Of a stretch of 64,000 nucleotides of DNA, positions 36,813-46,788 are shown in pieces. Numbering within the stretch: position 1 is the first letter of the stretch; the number at the start of each line of letters is the position of its first letter. The notes under the pieces were generated by a model. It was given only the letters and a program-made list of their open reading frames with translations, was not told the DNA's origin and did not search any database. The translations under genes and the position numbers were made by a program. The DNA comes from Parasphingorhabdus sp039982395 (GTDB lineage Bacteria; Pseudomonadota; Alphaproteobacteria; Sphingomonadales; Sphingomonadaceae): contig NZ_JBDWYO010000007.1 of assembly GCF_039982395.1 (NCBI RefSeq), positions 1 through 64,000 on the forward strand. Reading direction: 5' to 3'.

Positions 36813-39782
36813 ATGAGCGATCCGAAAGCAGATTATAAAGACACGGTTTTCCTGCCGAAAACCGATTTCCCGATGAAGGCTGGCCTTGCGAACAAGGAAC
36901 CGGCGATTTTGGAGCGCTGGCAGAAGATTGGTCTCTATGAAAAGCTGCGCGAAGCCCGCGATGGCAACGAGAAATTCATTTTCCATGACGGCCCGCCTTA
37001 TGCCAATGGCAATATCCATATCGGCCATAGCCTCAACAAGACGCTGAAAGATCTCGTCGTACGCTCACAGAATCTGCTGGGCAAGGACGCGCCCTTTGTA
37101 CCCGGCTGGGATTGCCACGGGCTTCCCATCGAGTGGAAGATCGAAGAGCAATATCGCAAGAAAAAACGGAACAAGGACGAGGTCCCGGCCAGCGAATTCC
37201 GCGCCGAATGCCGCGAATATGCGGACAATTGGGTCAATGTGCAGCGCGAGGAATTCAAACGGCTCGGCGTCTTGGCGCAATGGGACAAGCCCTATCTGAC
37301 GATGGACTATGGCGCCGAAGCGGTGATTGTCACCGAATTGCTGAAATTTGCCGAAGCCGGACAGCTCTATCGCGGCGCCAAGCCGGTGATGTGGTCGCCG
37401 GTCGAGAAGACCGCGCTGGCCGAGGCCGAAGTCGAATATGAGGATATTACGTCGACACAGATTGATGTGGCGTTCGAGATTGATAAGTGCCCGTTAGCTC
37501 CCGAATTAGAGGGCGCGCGCGCGGTGATCTGGACGACCACGCCATGGACGATCCCGGTCAATCAGGCGTTGGCTTATGGGGCGGATGTTGAATATACTCT
37601 CTATGAAATAACCACCCACGTTGAAGCGCCAGGGCTGTCTGGAAAGCGTTTTCTTATTGCGCACGATCTCTATGAACTTTTCAAAGGTCGCGTGGAGAAG
37701 CTTGTTCGAAATTTACCATCGGCTGGCGATTGGCCCTCCGATCAACCAATTGTAGAATTTGATGACCATTTGTTTGACAATTCAGAGCATGATGGTGGGT
37801 TCTTCAACATAAAAGGCTCCCAACTAGCCGGCGCCACCGCCAAACACCCGATGGCTGACAAATTCCCGGACAGCGAATTCTACACCAAGCCGCGCCCGTT
37901 CCTTGACGGCTCAAGCTTCGTCACCACCGACGCTGGTACGGGCCTCGTCCATATGTCGCCCGATCACGGAGAGGATGATTTTGATCTGTGTAAAGCCAAT
38001 GGCATCAATCCGGTGTTTGCGGTCGATGCAGGCGGACAATATCGCGAGGATTGGCCGTGGCTACCGCTAACGGGCAGCGTTATCAACAAGAAATTTGTTG
38101 GCAGCGATGGGCCTATCTGTTCGGACCTGCGCGAAGCGGGTGGCTTGCTCTCCGCCAGCGATGATTTCCAGCATAGCTATCCGCACAGCTGGCGCTCGAA
38201 AGCCAAGATTATTTACCGCTGCACGCCGCAATGGTTTGTACCTATGGATTCAGACCTCACCCATTTGCCCGCCAAGACTCCGCAGGAGAAAGGCTGGGAA
38301 AGCGAAGGCGGCGCGGTTGATCTGTCGGATGAAACCCTCTGCGCTTCGCCAAGCCTGCGCGAAGTCGCGCTCGACGAAATCCGCAACAAGGTTCGCTTCG
38401 TGCCCGAACGCGGCCGTCGCCGTCTCGAATCCATGGTCGAGGGTCGCCCCGACTGGGTACTCAGCCGCCAGCGGGCCTGGGGCGTGCCCATCGCGCTTTA
38501 TGTGAACCGCAAGAGTGGCGAATATCTCAACGATCCGGCGGTAAACGCCCGGATCATCGCCGCCTTTAAAACCGGCGGTGCCGATGCCTGGTTCAACGCC
38601 GATCATCAGGAGTTTCTGGGCAGCGATCACGCGCTGGATGACTATGAAGTGATCACCGATATCCTCGACGTGTGGTTCGACAGCGGCTGTACCCACAGCT
38701 TTGTGTTGGAAAGCGGCAAATGGCCGGATCACCAATCGCCCGCCGATCTCTATCTGGAAGGCAGCGATCAGCATCGTGGCTGGTTCCAGTCCAGCCTGCT
38801 CGAAAGCTGTGGTTCCCGTGGTCATGCGCCCTATAAAGCCGTTCTGACCCACGGCATGACGCTCGACAAAAACGGCAAGAAAATGTCGAAGTCGCTCGGC
38901 AACACTCTGGACCCGAAGAAAATCATCGACGTGCAGGGCGCCGATATCCTGCGGCTTTGGGCGGCCAGTGTCGACTATACCGAGGATCATCGCATTGGTG
39001 ATGAAATCATCAAAGGCGTCACCGACAGCTACCGGAAATTGCGCAACACCTTCCGCTATATGTTGGGCGGCTTGGGTGATTTCACCGATGCCGAACGCGT
39101 GGCGGTGGCCGATATGCCGGAACTGGAACGCTATATCCTGCACCGGCTGGCCGAGGTGGATGCCGAGCTGAAACAGCATGTGAATGACTTCGCCTTCGGG
39201 CCCTATATGCGGACGCTGAACGCTTTTGCGCAGGAAGATCTGAGCGCCTTCTTCTTCGATATCCGCAAAGACTGCCTCTATTGCGATGCGCCGGACGATC
39301 CCAAGCGCATGGCCTATCGGACGGTGATGGACATATTGTTCCACGCCCTCACCCGCTATATCGCGCCGGTGCTGGTGTTTACCGCTGAAGAAATCTGGCA
39401 GGGTCGCTTCCCGGACGAAGAAGATTCGATCCATCTCAAGCTTTGGCCGGAAGTTGATGCGCGTTGGACGGATGCGGATCTGGCGGGCAAATGGCAGCAG
39501 ATTCGCGATGCCCGCGAACAGGTTACCGAGGCTATCGAACCGTTGCGCCGCGAAAAAACAATCCGGTCCAGTCTGGAAGCCGAAGTCATCTATCCGATGA
39601 CCGACCTTCCGATCGACAGCGACGAATTTGCCGAACTGGCAATTGTCGCACGGATCACCGACGGCGCGGACATCGCGGTGACCAAGACGGACAATCACAA
39701 ATGCGGTCGCTGCTGGCGTCTCCTTCCCGAAGTGGAAGAGGATGGCGCGCTATGCGGTCGTTGTGCAAAGGTACTCGCATGA
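36813..39782 (+). CDS. ileS: Isoleucyl-tRNA synthetase
   Basis: A 989-residue class Ia synthetase. It has the HIGH-type motif GNIHIGHSLNKTL near residue 66, a CP1 editing domain, the KMSKS-type KKMSKSLGN near 690, an anticodon-binding domain, and a C-terminal zinc knuckle CGRCWRL and CGRC. I start at the ATG at 36813; an upstream frame from 36732 runs through a dispersed repeat. Within the editing region, 37590-37810 is clearly more AT-rich than the rest and uses unlike codons. It overlaps lspA by 4 nt. Confidence 0.97.
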   Translation: MSDPKADYKDTVFLPKTDFPMKAGLANKEPAILERWQKIGLYEKLREARDGNEKFIFHDGPPYANGNIHIGHSLNKTLKDLVVRSQNLLGKDAPFVPGWDCHGLPIEWKIEEQYRKKKRNKDEVPASEFRAECREYADNWVNVQREEFKRLGVLAQWDKPYLTMDYGAEAVIVTELLKFAEAGQLYRGAKPVMWSPVEKTALAEAEVEYEDITSTQIDVAFEIDKCPLAPELEGARAVIWTTTPWTIPVNQALAYGADVEYTLYEITTHVEAPGLSGKRFLIAHDLYELFKGRVEKLVRNLPSAGDWPSDQPIVEFDDHLFDNSEHDGGFFNIKGSQLAGATAKHPMADKFPDSEFYTKPRPFLDGSSFVTTDAGTGLVHMSPDHGEDDFDLCKANGINPVFAVDAGGQYREDWPWLPLTGSVINKKFVGSDGPICSDLREAGGLLSASDDFQHSYPHSWRSKAKIIYRCTPQWFVPMDSDLTHLPAKTPQEKGWESEGGAVDLSDETLCASPSLREVALDEIRNKVRFVPERGRRRLESMVEGRPDWVLSRQRAWGVPIALYVNRKSGEYLNDPAVNARIIAAFKTGGADAWFNADHQEFLGSDHALDDYEVITDILDVWFDSGCTHSFVLESGKWPDHQSPADLYLEGSDQHRGWFQSSLLESCGSRGHAPYKAVLTHGMTLDKNGKKMSKSLGNTLDPKKIIDVQGADILRLWAASVDYTEDHRIGDEIIKGVTDSYRKLRNTFRYMLGGLGDFTDAERVAVADMPELERYILHRLAEVDAELKQHVNDFAFGPYMRTLNAFAQEDLSAFFFDIRKDCLYCDAPDDPKRMAYRTVMDILFHALTRYIAPVLVFTAEEIWQGRFPDEEDSIHLKLWPEVDARWTDADLAGKWQQIRDAREQVTEAIEPLRREKTIRSSLEAEVIYPMTDLPIDSDEFAELAIVARITDGADIAVTKTDNHKCGRCWRLLPEVEEDGALCGRCAKVLA

Positions 39783-40306
39783 CCGACCAAATCAAAAAAT
39801 ATCGCCGCACCGCATTGATTATCGCCTTCGTGATTCTCTTTCTCGACCAGGCAACGAAATTCATTGTGATGCACTTGCTCCAATTGCCGGTCAAAGGCGA
39901 GATAGAGTTGATTCCCTTCTTCCAACTGACCTGGGCGCAAAATTACGGGGTTTCGATGGGTTTTCTCACCGCTTCCACTGATTTTCAACGCTGGGCACTG
40001 GTTGCGCTCACCGGATTGATCGGCATCGCCGTCTGGATCTGGATGAACAAGGAAAAGGCGAAATGGGACATTCTCGCGCTGGGCATGGTGCTGGGCGGAG
40101 CGATGGGCAATATCATTGATCGCGCGCGGCTCGGCTATGTCGCCGATTTTGCCGATTTGCACATTGGCGAATTCCGACCGTTCCTGATTTTCAACCTTGC
40201 CGACGCCGCGATTAGCATCGGTGTCGTGATCCTGCTTGCGCGCGCGCTGTTAATCCGCGAAAAGAAGAACGAGATAAATGACGATGTTCAGCTTGACGAA
40301 AGTTGA
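39779..40306 (+). CDS. lspA: Lipoprotein signal peptidase (signal peptidase II)
   Basis: A 175-residue four-helix inner-membrane aspartic peptidase that cleaves prolipoprotein signal peptides. The catalytic pair is Asp123 in GYVADFADLH and Asp142 in FNLADAAIS. The other conserved motif is FLDQATKF near residue 21. ATG overlaps the ileS stop (ATGA), the classic ileS-lspA order. The downstream gene encodes one of its likely substrates. Confidence 0.96.
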   Translation: MTDQIKKYRRTALIIAFVILFLDQATKFIVMHLLQLPVKGEIELIPFFQLTWAQNYGVSMGFLTASTDFQRWALVALTGLIGIAVWIWMNKEKAKWDILALGMVLGGAMGNIIDRARLGYVADFADLHIGEFRPFLIFNLADAAISIGVVILLARALLIREKKNEINDDVQLDES

Positions 40307-40361
40307 CCTGTGTCAGGAGCGCGCTATCAGGCTCCGTAAGAGATTTTTGAGGGACAATATC

Positions 40362-40769
40362 ATGCGTAAATCCACCGTCGCCATCAGCCTTGTTTCGCTG
40401 GCCAGCTTGACCGCCTGCGGCTCCAGTGGGCTGTTTGACCGCGACCGGCCCGATGAATTTGCCGTGTCTCGCCAGCCACCGCTGGTGATCCCGCCCGATT
40501 TTACGCTGACCCCGCCAAAGCCCGGTGAGCCCCGCCCACAGTCCGGCGGTTTGCAGCAGCAAACGCTGGAAGCACTATTCGGCGGCCCTCAAGCGCGCAG
40601 CGTTACCGAATCCGCTGTTGTCGGTCTGGCCGGTGGTTCTGATGCCGGCATTCGCACCTCGGTTGGCGATCCAGGGACCTTCACGGTCGACAAAGGCAGC
40701 GTAACCCGCGACATCATCGCCGCACCGGAAGGCGACGGACAAAACGCACAGGCCGCAACGCCGGATTGA
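40362..40769 (+). CDS. DUF3035 lipoprotein, BamF-like
   Basis: A 135-residue lipoprotein with signal peptide and lipobox LTAC (Cys19). The mature part contains FAVSRQPPLVIPPDFTLTPP, the conserved DUF3035 core that in alphaproteobacteria has been linked to the BAM outer-membrane assembly complex (BamF). The C-terminal half is Gly-, Ala- and Thr-rich and probably disordered. I start at the ATG at 40362 with GAGGGA upstream. It follows lspA, as in many alphaproteobacteria. Confidence 0.8.
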   Translation: MRKSTVAISLVSLASLTACGSSGLFDRDRPDEFAVSRQPPLVIPPDFTLTPPKPGEPRPQSGGLQQQTLEALFGGPQARSVTESAVVGLAGGSDAGIRTSVGDPGTFTVDKGSVTRDIIAAPEGDGQNAQAATPD

Positions 40770-40775
40770 ACCCGC

Positions 40776-40798
40776 CGGACGAGGCCTATGCTCGTCCG
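40776..40798. terminator. Hairpin between convergent bamF-like and DUF167 genes
   Basis: CGGACGAG, loop GCCTATG, CTCGTCCG is a perfect 8-bp stem 6 bp after the bamF-like stop. There is no T-run, so termination is only probable. Confidence 0.5.
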
Positions 40799-40816
40799 CC
40801 AACAAGAATTGACTCT

Positions 40817-41113
40817 CTAATTTTGTAGCGGAATTGCAATGACCTTGGTTCTTGCATTTTCGCCGCGAACAATCGCGAGCGATGTCTTCGGCAATCCCAG
40901 TGCTTTTGACAACAGTTTCAAAACGGCCGAATTGGCCTTTCCATTCTCCGGAACGGCGGTAACGCGGACGAGCAAAATACCGGAAGGTCCGTTTGTTCTT
41001 GGCATGCCAATGCTATTCTCTCCCGCATTGGGCGTTACTTTGACGGTCAACTCGCCGCCACTCACAAGCGACAATAAATCATCAAGAGGCGGGAACGCAG
41101 TCTTTTTTGCCAT
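40817..41113 (-). CDS. DUF167/YggU family protein
   Basis: A 98-residue small basic protein of the widespread YggU family. The core LTVKVTPNAGENSIG and LLVRVTAVPENGKANSAVLK is well kept. The family folds as a compact alpha/beta domain; its role is undefined. It lies 53 bp beyond the purH stop on the same strand and may share the transcript. Confidence 0.9.
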   Translation of the reverse strand: MAKKTAFPPLDDLLSLVSGGELTVKVTPNAGENSIGMPRTNGPSGILLVRVTAVPENGKANSAVLKLLSKALGLPKTSLAIVRGENARTKVIAIPLQN

Positions 41114-41166
41114 TTTCCTAGCCCGGATCTGCTGTCCCCTTCCCCCTATGAGAGAAGGGTAGAGAC

Positions 41167-42759
41167 TTAGTGGCGGAAATGGCGCATCCCGGTGAACAGC
41201 ATCGCGAGACCGGCTTCATCCGCCGCTGCAATCACTTCATCATCCCGGATAGAACCACCCGGCTGAATGACCGCTGTCGCGCCCGCTTCGACCGCGGCCA
41301 GCAAGCCGTCGGCGAAGGGGAAGAACGCATCCGATGCAACCGCAGACCCCAACGTCCGTGTCTCGCTCCAGCCTGCTTTTTCTGCCGCGTCCTTGGCTTT
41401 CCATGCAGCGATGCGCGCGGATTCGAGCCGGTTCATCTGACCAGCACCAACACCCGCTGTCGCCCCGCCCTTGGCATAGACAATCGCATTGGATTTCACA
41501 TGTTTGGCGACCGTCCAGGCGAACAGGCAATCGGTCATTTCCTGCTCGCTCGGCTGGCGCTTGGTGACGCATTTCAGATCATCGCGGGATATCTGGCCAT
41601 TGTCGCGAGACTGGAGCAGAAAACCACCGGCAATGGATTTGAAACCCATGCCACCGCGCGCCGGATCGGGAAGCTCCCCGGTCAGCAGCAAGCGCAGGTT
41701 CTTCTTCTTGGCGAAAATAGCCTTGGCGTCGTCATCGGCGCTCGGCGCGCAGACGACCTCCGTAAAGATTCCGGTCATAGCTTCTGCCGCAGCGCCGTCC
41801 AGCGGACGGTTGACCGCGATGATGCCGCCGAATGCCGAGACGCTATCGCAAGCCAGAGCTTCTTTATAAGCGTCGACAATATTGTCTGCGCTGGCAACGC
41901 CACAAGGATTGGCATGTTTGACGATGACCACAGTGGGCGGACCGTCACGAAATTCGCTGACCAGTTCCAGGGCCGCATCGGCATCGTTATAATTATTGTA
42001 GCTCAAAGCCTTGCCTTGCAGCTGCTCCGCCTGGGCAATGCCGCTGGCAGACGGGCCGTTGGGCAGATAGAGCGCCGCGCTTTGATGCGGATTCTCGCCA
42101 TAGCGCAGTTCGACAGGCTGACTCATGGTAAGAGGCAGCGAATCGGGGAACATCTTGCCCTGATCGGCAAAGCCAAACCACTGGGCAATCATGCTGTCAT
42201 AGCTGGCGGTTGCGGCAAAGGCCTTCGCCGCCATGTTTTTGCGGAAGGCCAGCGACGTGCCGCCGCCATTCTGCTGCAGCTCGGTCAACAGAGTCGCATA
42301 ATCGGATGGGTCGGTGACGATCGTCACAAAATCATGGTTTTTCGCCGCGCTGCGCACCATCGATGGACCACCGATGTCGATATTCTCGATAATCTCGTCG
42401 CGTTCCGCGCCTTTGGCGACGGTTTGCGCGAAAGGATAGAGGTTGACGATCACCAGATCGATTCCGGCAATATCATGCTCTTCCATCGATGCCACATGAC
42501 CAGCATCATCACGCCGCGCCAGCAAGCCGCCATGGACTTTGGGGTGCAGGGTCTTGACCCTGCCATCCATCATTTCCGGAAAATTGGTCACGTCACTAAT
42601 ATCTGCAACTTCGAGACCGGCTTCGCGCAAGGCCTTGGCTGTGCCGCCCGTCGAGATTAGCGCAACGCCCATGGACGCCAATTGCTTGCCGAGATCGGCC
42701 AGTCCGCTCTTGTCCGAAACCGACAATAATGCGCGTTTGATTTTGATATTTTCCGTCAT
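41167..42759 (-). CDS. purH: Bifunctional AICAR formyltransferase / IMP cyclohydrolase
   Basis: A 530-residue enzyme for the last two steps of IMP synthesis. The N-terminal MGS-like cyclohydrolase domain (about 1-200) contains KSGLADLGKQL and STGGTAKALREAGL. The C-terminal transformylase has RYGENPHQSAALY and IVKHANPCGVA, with the Lys-His catalytic pair. It starts 2 bp after the heparinase-like gene and appears to be the end of an rpe - heparinase - purH operon. Confidence 0.97.
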   Translation of the reverse strand: MTENIKIKRALLSVSDKSGLADLGKQLASMGVALISTGGTAKALREAGLEVADISDVTNFPEMMDGRVKTLHPKVHGGLLARRDDAGHVASMEEHDIAGIDLVIVNLYPFAQTVAKGAERDEIIENIDIGGPSMVRSAAKNHDFVTIVTDPSDYATLLTELQQNGGGTSLAFRKNMAAKAFAATASYDSMIAQWFGFADQGKMFPDSLPLTMSQPVELRYGENPHQSAALYLPNGPSASGIAQAEQLQGKALSYNNYNDADAALELVSEFRDGPPTVVIVKHANPCGVASADNIVDAYKEALACDSVSAFGGIIAVNRPLDGAAAEAMTGIFTEVVCAPSADDDAKAIFAKKKNLRLLLTGELPDPARGGMGFKSIAGGFLLQSRDNGQISRDDLKCVTKRQPSEQEMTDCLFAWTVAKHVKSNAIVYAKGGATAGVGAGQMNRLESARIAAWKAKDAAEKAGWSETRTLGSAVASDAFFPFADGLLAAVEAGATAVIQPGGSIRDDEVIAAADEAGLAMLFTGMRHFRH

Positions 42760-42761
42760 GT

Positions 42762-44549
42762 CTACCCCATATGTTTGAGCAGCCAGCCGGTGGCGCCGCC
42801 ACCTCTGCCCACTGCTCCCGTAATCACCATCTGCTTGACCTCATGGCCTATACCCATGCCGTCGACCCAGACACTTTCTTCCAATTGAATTTGACCGCTC
42901 GTCGAACGGAACTGCCACAAATTCCCATCCTTCAAGCGCAAGAGCACGCCCTTGCCTTCCGAGATCAGATCGCTTTCGATATCGGGCCCGAGATGGAAGC
43001 GCAGCGCAAAAGGAAAGTCCTCTTTACGACGCCGGCGCTTCTTGCCATCGGGGATCAGCATATCTTCGCCGCGCAATTCCAGACCGTCGGAGCGCTGCAA
43101 CAACAGGCGCTTGTGGATCAGTCCGAACCGGCGGGCATAGCCATCATGGCTGGCCTCCAGCCTCGTGGCATTTTCGACATCACGGCGGAACAATTCCACC
43201 TCGCTGACGCCACGGCCAAGCTTGCCATCCGCCAGGATCGAAGTGCTGTTGCTATCGGCAATGCACAAAGTGCTGTGCGCAGCGGTGGTCCGCAGACCGC
43301 GTGCCAAGGCCGCCGGTATCGTCGCCCCGACCAATCCAGCGCCGCCGCAATTGCTGATGATACGGCAATCGCCATTGGAAAATTCAAAGGACAATGTGGA
43401 GGCGCAGCCGGCAACAGCCATGCGCGCAATAGGCGGCGGTGCTGCGTCGAGCACCAGCACGGAACGACCAGAAGACACTCGCTGATAGCCCCATTCCCGC
43501 GCCTGACGCAGCGGCCTTGCGCGGACGCCGCTGGCTTCGACCACTTGCGCCACTTGCTCGGCCGATGTCGCGCCGCTGCCCTGCCAATTGCCGAGCGTTC
43601 CGTCAAAATGGGTGAGCGCGGTGAGCGGCGGCACCGCTTTGTTGAGCGCTTCCTGAAGAAAGGGCGGCGCATCGACTTTGCGCGCCAGATAGACTTGTTT
43701 CAGCATCGATAGCAGGATCACCGAATCCATCTGGTTGAGCGGCGAGCGCGATACGGTGCCGCCATCGGCAAAGAAAAACTCGCCCATCGCTTTTTCAAGC
43801 CCCGCTTCGCCGACAATCTGACGGACGCGGCCTTCGGGCAACAGCAAGGAGGCGGCAACCACTCCGCTCCACGCCACCAGCCGCCCGAGGCTGGAATTGG
43901 CCTTGTCGGCAGTCCGGTCCAGATGGCGCGCCGTTCGCGCGATATTGTTGAGCATCTTCGAGCGGTAAATCAGATCGCTCGATGAAAGAATCAACGGCGC
44001 GTGGCTCGCCCAGATCAGCAACCGCCAGCCGCAATTGTCTGGCCGCCAAGCGGGCTGGCGAATGACGCTGCCATTGGCATCCAGCCACTCACTGATCAGC
44101 TTCTCCGCCACTGGTACAGCCTGATCGCGGGAGGCAGCCGTATCGAGATCGCGCAGCCACTGGAAACGGTGCACATAATCTTCAAATTGCGGCGGCAGTT
44201 TGAGATCGGCGAAATCAATTTTCTCGTGTTTTTTCTTGAGACCGCGAAACAGGAAGTATCCAGCCCGCACCGCCATGCCCTGCACCCGATCGCCATCGAC
44301 AGGATCAACCGGCACCGCCAGCAAGCGCAAGGGCAATTTTCCGGATAGGCGCAACCGGTGCATCGGCATGCGCCAAGTCATCCGGTAATAGAGCATCGTC
44401 GCCTGCTCGGCGAGCGACTGACCACGATCCTTGTCATGGCGCAGCGTTAAGCTGCGGCCTTCCCCTGCGGCATCATTTTCGTCATGGGTCGCGGGTCCAT
44501 CCGGGTCACTATCGCCCAGATCAAGCCGGTCAGGCTTGTCGGTGCTCAT
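42762..44549 (-). CDS. Heparinase II/III family protein
   Basis: A 595-residue protein. The N-terminal half (about 40-330) is an alpha/alpha-toroid-like region, and the C-terminal half (about 350-580) is the beta-sandwich Heparinase_II_III domain. Recognisable parts are AWRPDNCGWRLLIWASH, GGTVSRSPLNQMDSV and SHDGYARRFGLIHKR. Family members cleave uronic-acid polysaccharides, but the group in alphaproteobacteria next to purH lacks a proven substrate. No signal peptide is visible, which argues against a secreted lyase. It overlaps rpe by 4 nt. Confidence 0.88.
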   Translation of the reverse strand: MSTDKPDRLDLGDSDPDGPATHDENDAAGEGRSLTLRHDKDRGQSLAEQATMLYYRMTWRMPMHRLRLSGKLPLRLLAVPVDPVDGDRVQGMAVRAGYFLFRGLKKKHEKIDFADLKLPPQFEDYVHRFQWLRDLDTAASRDQAVPVAEKLISEWLDANGSVIRQPAWRPDNCGWRLLIWASHAPLILSSSDLIYRSKMLNNIARTARHLDRTADKANSSLGRLVAWSGVVAASLLLPEGRVRQIVGEAGLEKAMGEFFFADGGTVSRSPLNQMDSVILLSMLKQVYLARKVDAPPFLQEALNKAVPPLTALTHFDGTLGNWQGSGATSAEQVAQVVEASGVRARPLRQAREWGYQRVSSGRSVLVLDAAPPPIARMAVAGCASTLSFEFSNGDCRIISNCGGAGLVGATIPAALARGLRTTAAHSTLCIADSNSTSILADGKLGRGVSEVELFRRDVENATRLEASHDGYARRFGLIHKRLLLQRSDGLELRGEDMLIPDGKKRRRRKEDFPFALRFHLGPDIESDLISEGKGVLLRLKDGNLWQFRSTSGQIQLEESVWVDGMGIGHEVKQMVITGAVGRGGGATGWLLKHMG

Positions 44550-45208
44550 TCACCCCTCAGGCCGCTGATATTACTCGCATAATGATCCGGTCCGCCCCGG
44601 AATGTCGCTGTCCCGGCCACCAAAGTGTCGGCACCGGCGGCTATCGCCTTGGGCGCTGTCGTGAAATCAATTCCGCCATCCACTTCCAGCCGGATATCCT
44701 TGCCGGTTGCGGTGATCCGTTTGCGGATCTCTTCAACCTTGCGCAGCTGGCTGTCGATAAAGCTCTGACCGCCAAAGCCGGGGTTGACGCTCATCACCAA
44801 TATGAGGTCGAGATCATCGATCAGATAATCGAGAATGTCTAGCGGCGTCGCCGGGTTCAGCACAAGCCCGGCCTGTTTGCCGAGCGACTGGATGGTTTGC
44901 ACCGTGCGATGCGGGTGCGCACCGGCTTCCGGATGGAACGAAATAATGTCAGCGCCCGCATCGGCAAAAGCTTCAAGATATTGGTCAACCGGAGAAATCA
45001 TCAAATGGACATCAAAGGGCTTGGCGCTGTGCGGTCGCAGCGCTTTGACCACAGCGGGCCCGATCGTAATATTGGGGACAAAATGGCCGTCCATCACATC
45101 GACATGGATCCAGTCACAACCGGCTTTGTCGATGGCCTGCACCTCTTCACCCAATCGGGCAAAATCGGCGGAAAGAATGGATGGGGCGATACGGATATTG
45201 TCGGACAT
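44546..45208 (-). CDS. rpe: Ribulose-phosphate 3-epimerase
   Basis: A 220-residue TIM-barrel enzyme that interconverts ribulose-5-phosphate and xylulose-5-phosphate. Signatures are APSILSADFARLGEEV, WIHVDVMDGHFVPNITIG (metal ligands) and LEVDGGIDFTTAP with the phosphate-binding GADTLVAGTATF. Length is standard. First gene of a minus-strand operon continuing into the heparinase-like gene and purH. Confidence 0.96.
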   Translation of the reverse strand: MSDNIRIAPSILSADFARLGEEVQAIDKAGCDWIHVDVMDGHFVPNITIGPAVVKALRPHSAKPFDVHLMISPVDQYLEAFADAGADIISFHPEAGAHPHRTVQTIQSLGKQAGLVLNPATPLDILDYLIDDLDLILVMSVNPGFGGQSFIDSQLRKVEEIRKRITATGKDIRLEVDGGIDFTTAPKAIAAGADTLVAGTATFRGGPDHYASNISGLRGE

Positions 45209-45328
45209 AGCTCTTCCTTAGACTGCGGCTGGCTCTAGAATTTTTGACCGGCGCAAGCAAGCCGTGTGTCAAGCCAAACCACAGTCCCTTGTGGACAAAA
45301 TGGGGACAGGTTCACAATATATAGAAAA

Positions 45329-46606
45329 TCAGCTTTTTCGGATCAACCGCGCGACGAAAAATCCGTCGACATGGCCCTGTTCCGCAAGCGTTGTCGGCAA
45401 GGTGCGCACACAACCTTCCTTCGTCGGAACAAGCTCCTCGGGCAATTCGCTCGCAGCCACAGGATCGATGGAAAAATCATCCCGACGCTCCAAAAACGCT
45501 TCGATCTGATCCTCGCCTTCTTCCGGTTCCAGCGAACACACCGCATAGACCAATATCCCACCGGGTTTCACATTGGGCGCAGCGCGATCAATCAAGACCC
45601 GTTGGACCTCGGCACGGTCGGCAATCTGATGGCTACTGATACAATGCAACACATCGGGGTGACGGCGATAAATACCGGTGGCGCTGCACGGCGCATCAAG
45701 CAAAACCGCATCGGCGCGCTCCGCCGGCTTCCATTGCATCAGGTCGGCGATCACTTCTTCTGCCTGCAGACCGGTTCGCTTGAGGTTTTCCTGAAAGCGC
45801 TCCATCCGTTTGGCATTATTATCGACCGAAACCACGTTCCAGCCAGCGCTCGCCAACTGCATTGTCTTGCCGCCGGGCGCGGCGCAAAGATCGAGGACCG
45901 TCCGCCCCTTGCCCTCACCCAACAGACGCGCCGGAATTGACGCGGCCAGATCCTGCACCCAGAATTGACCGTCATCAAAGCCATCCAGTTCGGTGACTGG
46001 AAGAGATGGAAGCATCCGGAGATGTTTCGGGGCCAACGGAACCCCCTCTAACCCCCCGACATCAGCAGATTTGAAACTGAGATCGAGTGCAGCCGGCTTG
46101 GCCCAGGCTTGCGACGCTGCATTGGCGACATCTTCGCCCCAATGGCTGGTCCAGCGGTCCAGCGTCTCTCCCGGAATCTCTGGAAATTCCGGCAATTTCA
46201 AGTCGCCCGATTCCACGCCGCGCATCACGGTCGAGAACACGCCATGCACCAAACGGCGCGGTCCGCCATGGACCAGCGGCAAGGCTGTGGCGATCGCGGC
46301 ATGTTGCGGGGTTTCCAATATCAACACCTGCGCTAGCGCGATCCGAAGCGCCATCCGCGCCTTGGCATCATCGGCAAGACGGTTGCGGGTCGCACTGTCG
46401 ATCATCGCGTCCAACGCGCTCATCCAGCGCAGGACATTGGCGGCAATATTATGGGCCAGCGACTTGTCAGACGGATTGGACAATTTGCCGGTAGCCGAAG
46501 GCATCGCCTGATCAATCGTCTCGCCGCGCCGACAAACAGCGTCCAGCAGACGAATGGCCGACTGGCGTGTGGCGAGGCCGGGGGTCTTGTTACTGGGTTG
46601 GTTCAT
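45329..46606 (-). CDS. RsmB/NOP family RNA cytosine-5 methyltransferase
   Basis: A 425-residue protein. The N-terminal NusB-like helical domain (about 10-140) is followed by a Rossmann methyltransferase with SAM motif LDLCAAPGGKTMQLASAGW, the LLDAPCSATGIYRRHPD Cys, and YAVCSLEPEEGE. The two Cys act in m5C formation on rRNA. I start at the ATG at 46606; the frame extends to 46726 but without coding character. It may be the functional RsmB; some alphaproteobacterial paralogues have other targets. It lies upstream of rpe. Confidence 0.9.
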   Translation of the reverse strand: MNQPSNKTPGLATRQSAIRLLDAVCRRGETIDQAMPSATGKLSNPSDKSLAHNIAANVLRWMSALDAMIDSATRNRLADDAKARMALRIALAQVLILETPQHAAIATALPLVHGGPRRLVHGVFSTVMRGVESGDLKLPEFPEIPGETLDRWTSHWGEDVANAASQAWAKPAALDLSFKSADVGGLEGVPLAPKHLRMLPSLPVTELDGFDDGQFWVQDLAASIPARLLGEGKGRTVLDLCAAPGGKTMQLASAGWNVVSVDNNAKRMERFQENLKRTGLQAEEVIADLMQWKPAERADAVLLDAPCSATGIYRRHPDVLHCISSHQIADRAEVQRVLIDRAAPNVKPGGILVYAVCSLEPEEGEDQIEAFLERRDDFSIDPVAASELPEELVPTKEGCVRTLPTTLAEQGHVDGFFVARLIRKS

Positions 46607-46788
46607 TATTCTATTCCGCAATCGCTTGGTCCGCAAAGCCGGGACGCGCGCAAACCGGATGGTCCGCGCTGCCGCACCGCATAGACGCTCCCGCGTTTCG
46701 ATCAAGCTTTTGGATAGAATCCGCACGGGAAGAGCAGCAGCATAAGTCTGTTTTCGACTCTGCCCATAAAGCGTTCATCGCCAATACC

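Noticed and set aside
38250..39698. Antisense open frame of 482 codons opposite ileS
   Set aside because: It mirrors ileS codon structure, has no family features, and ileS is unmistakable on the other strand.
41170..42660. Open frame of 496 codons opposite purH
   Set aside because: An antisense shadow of a clear purH gene, with compositionally odd protein and no start signals.
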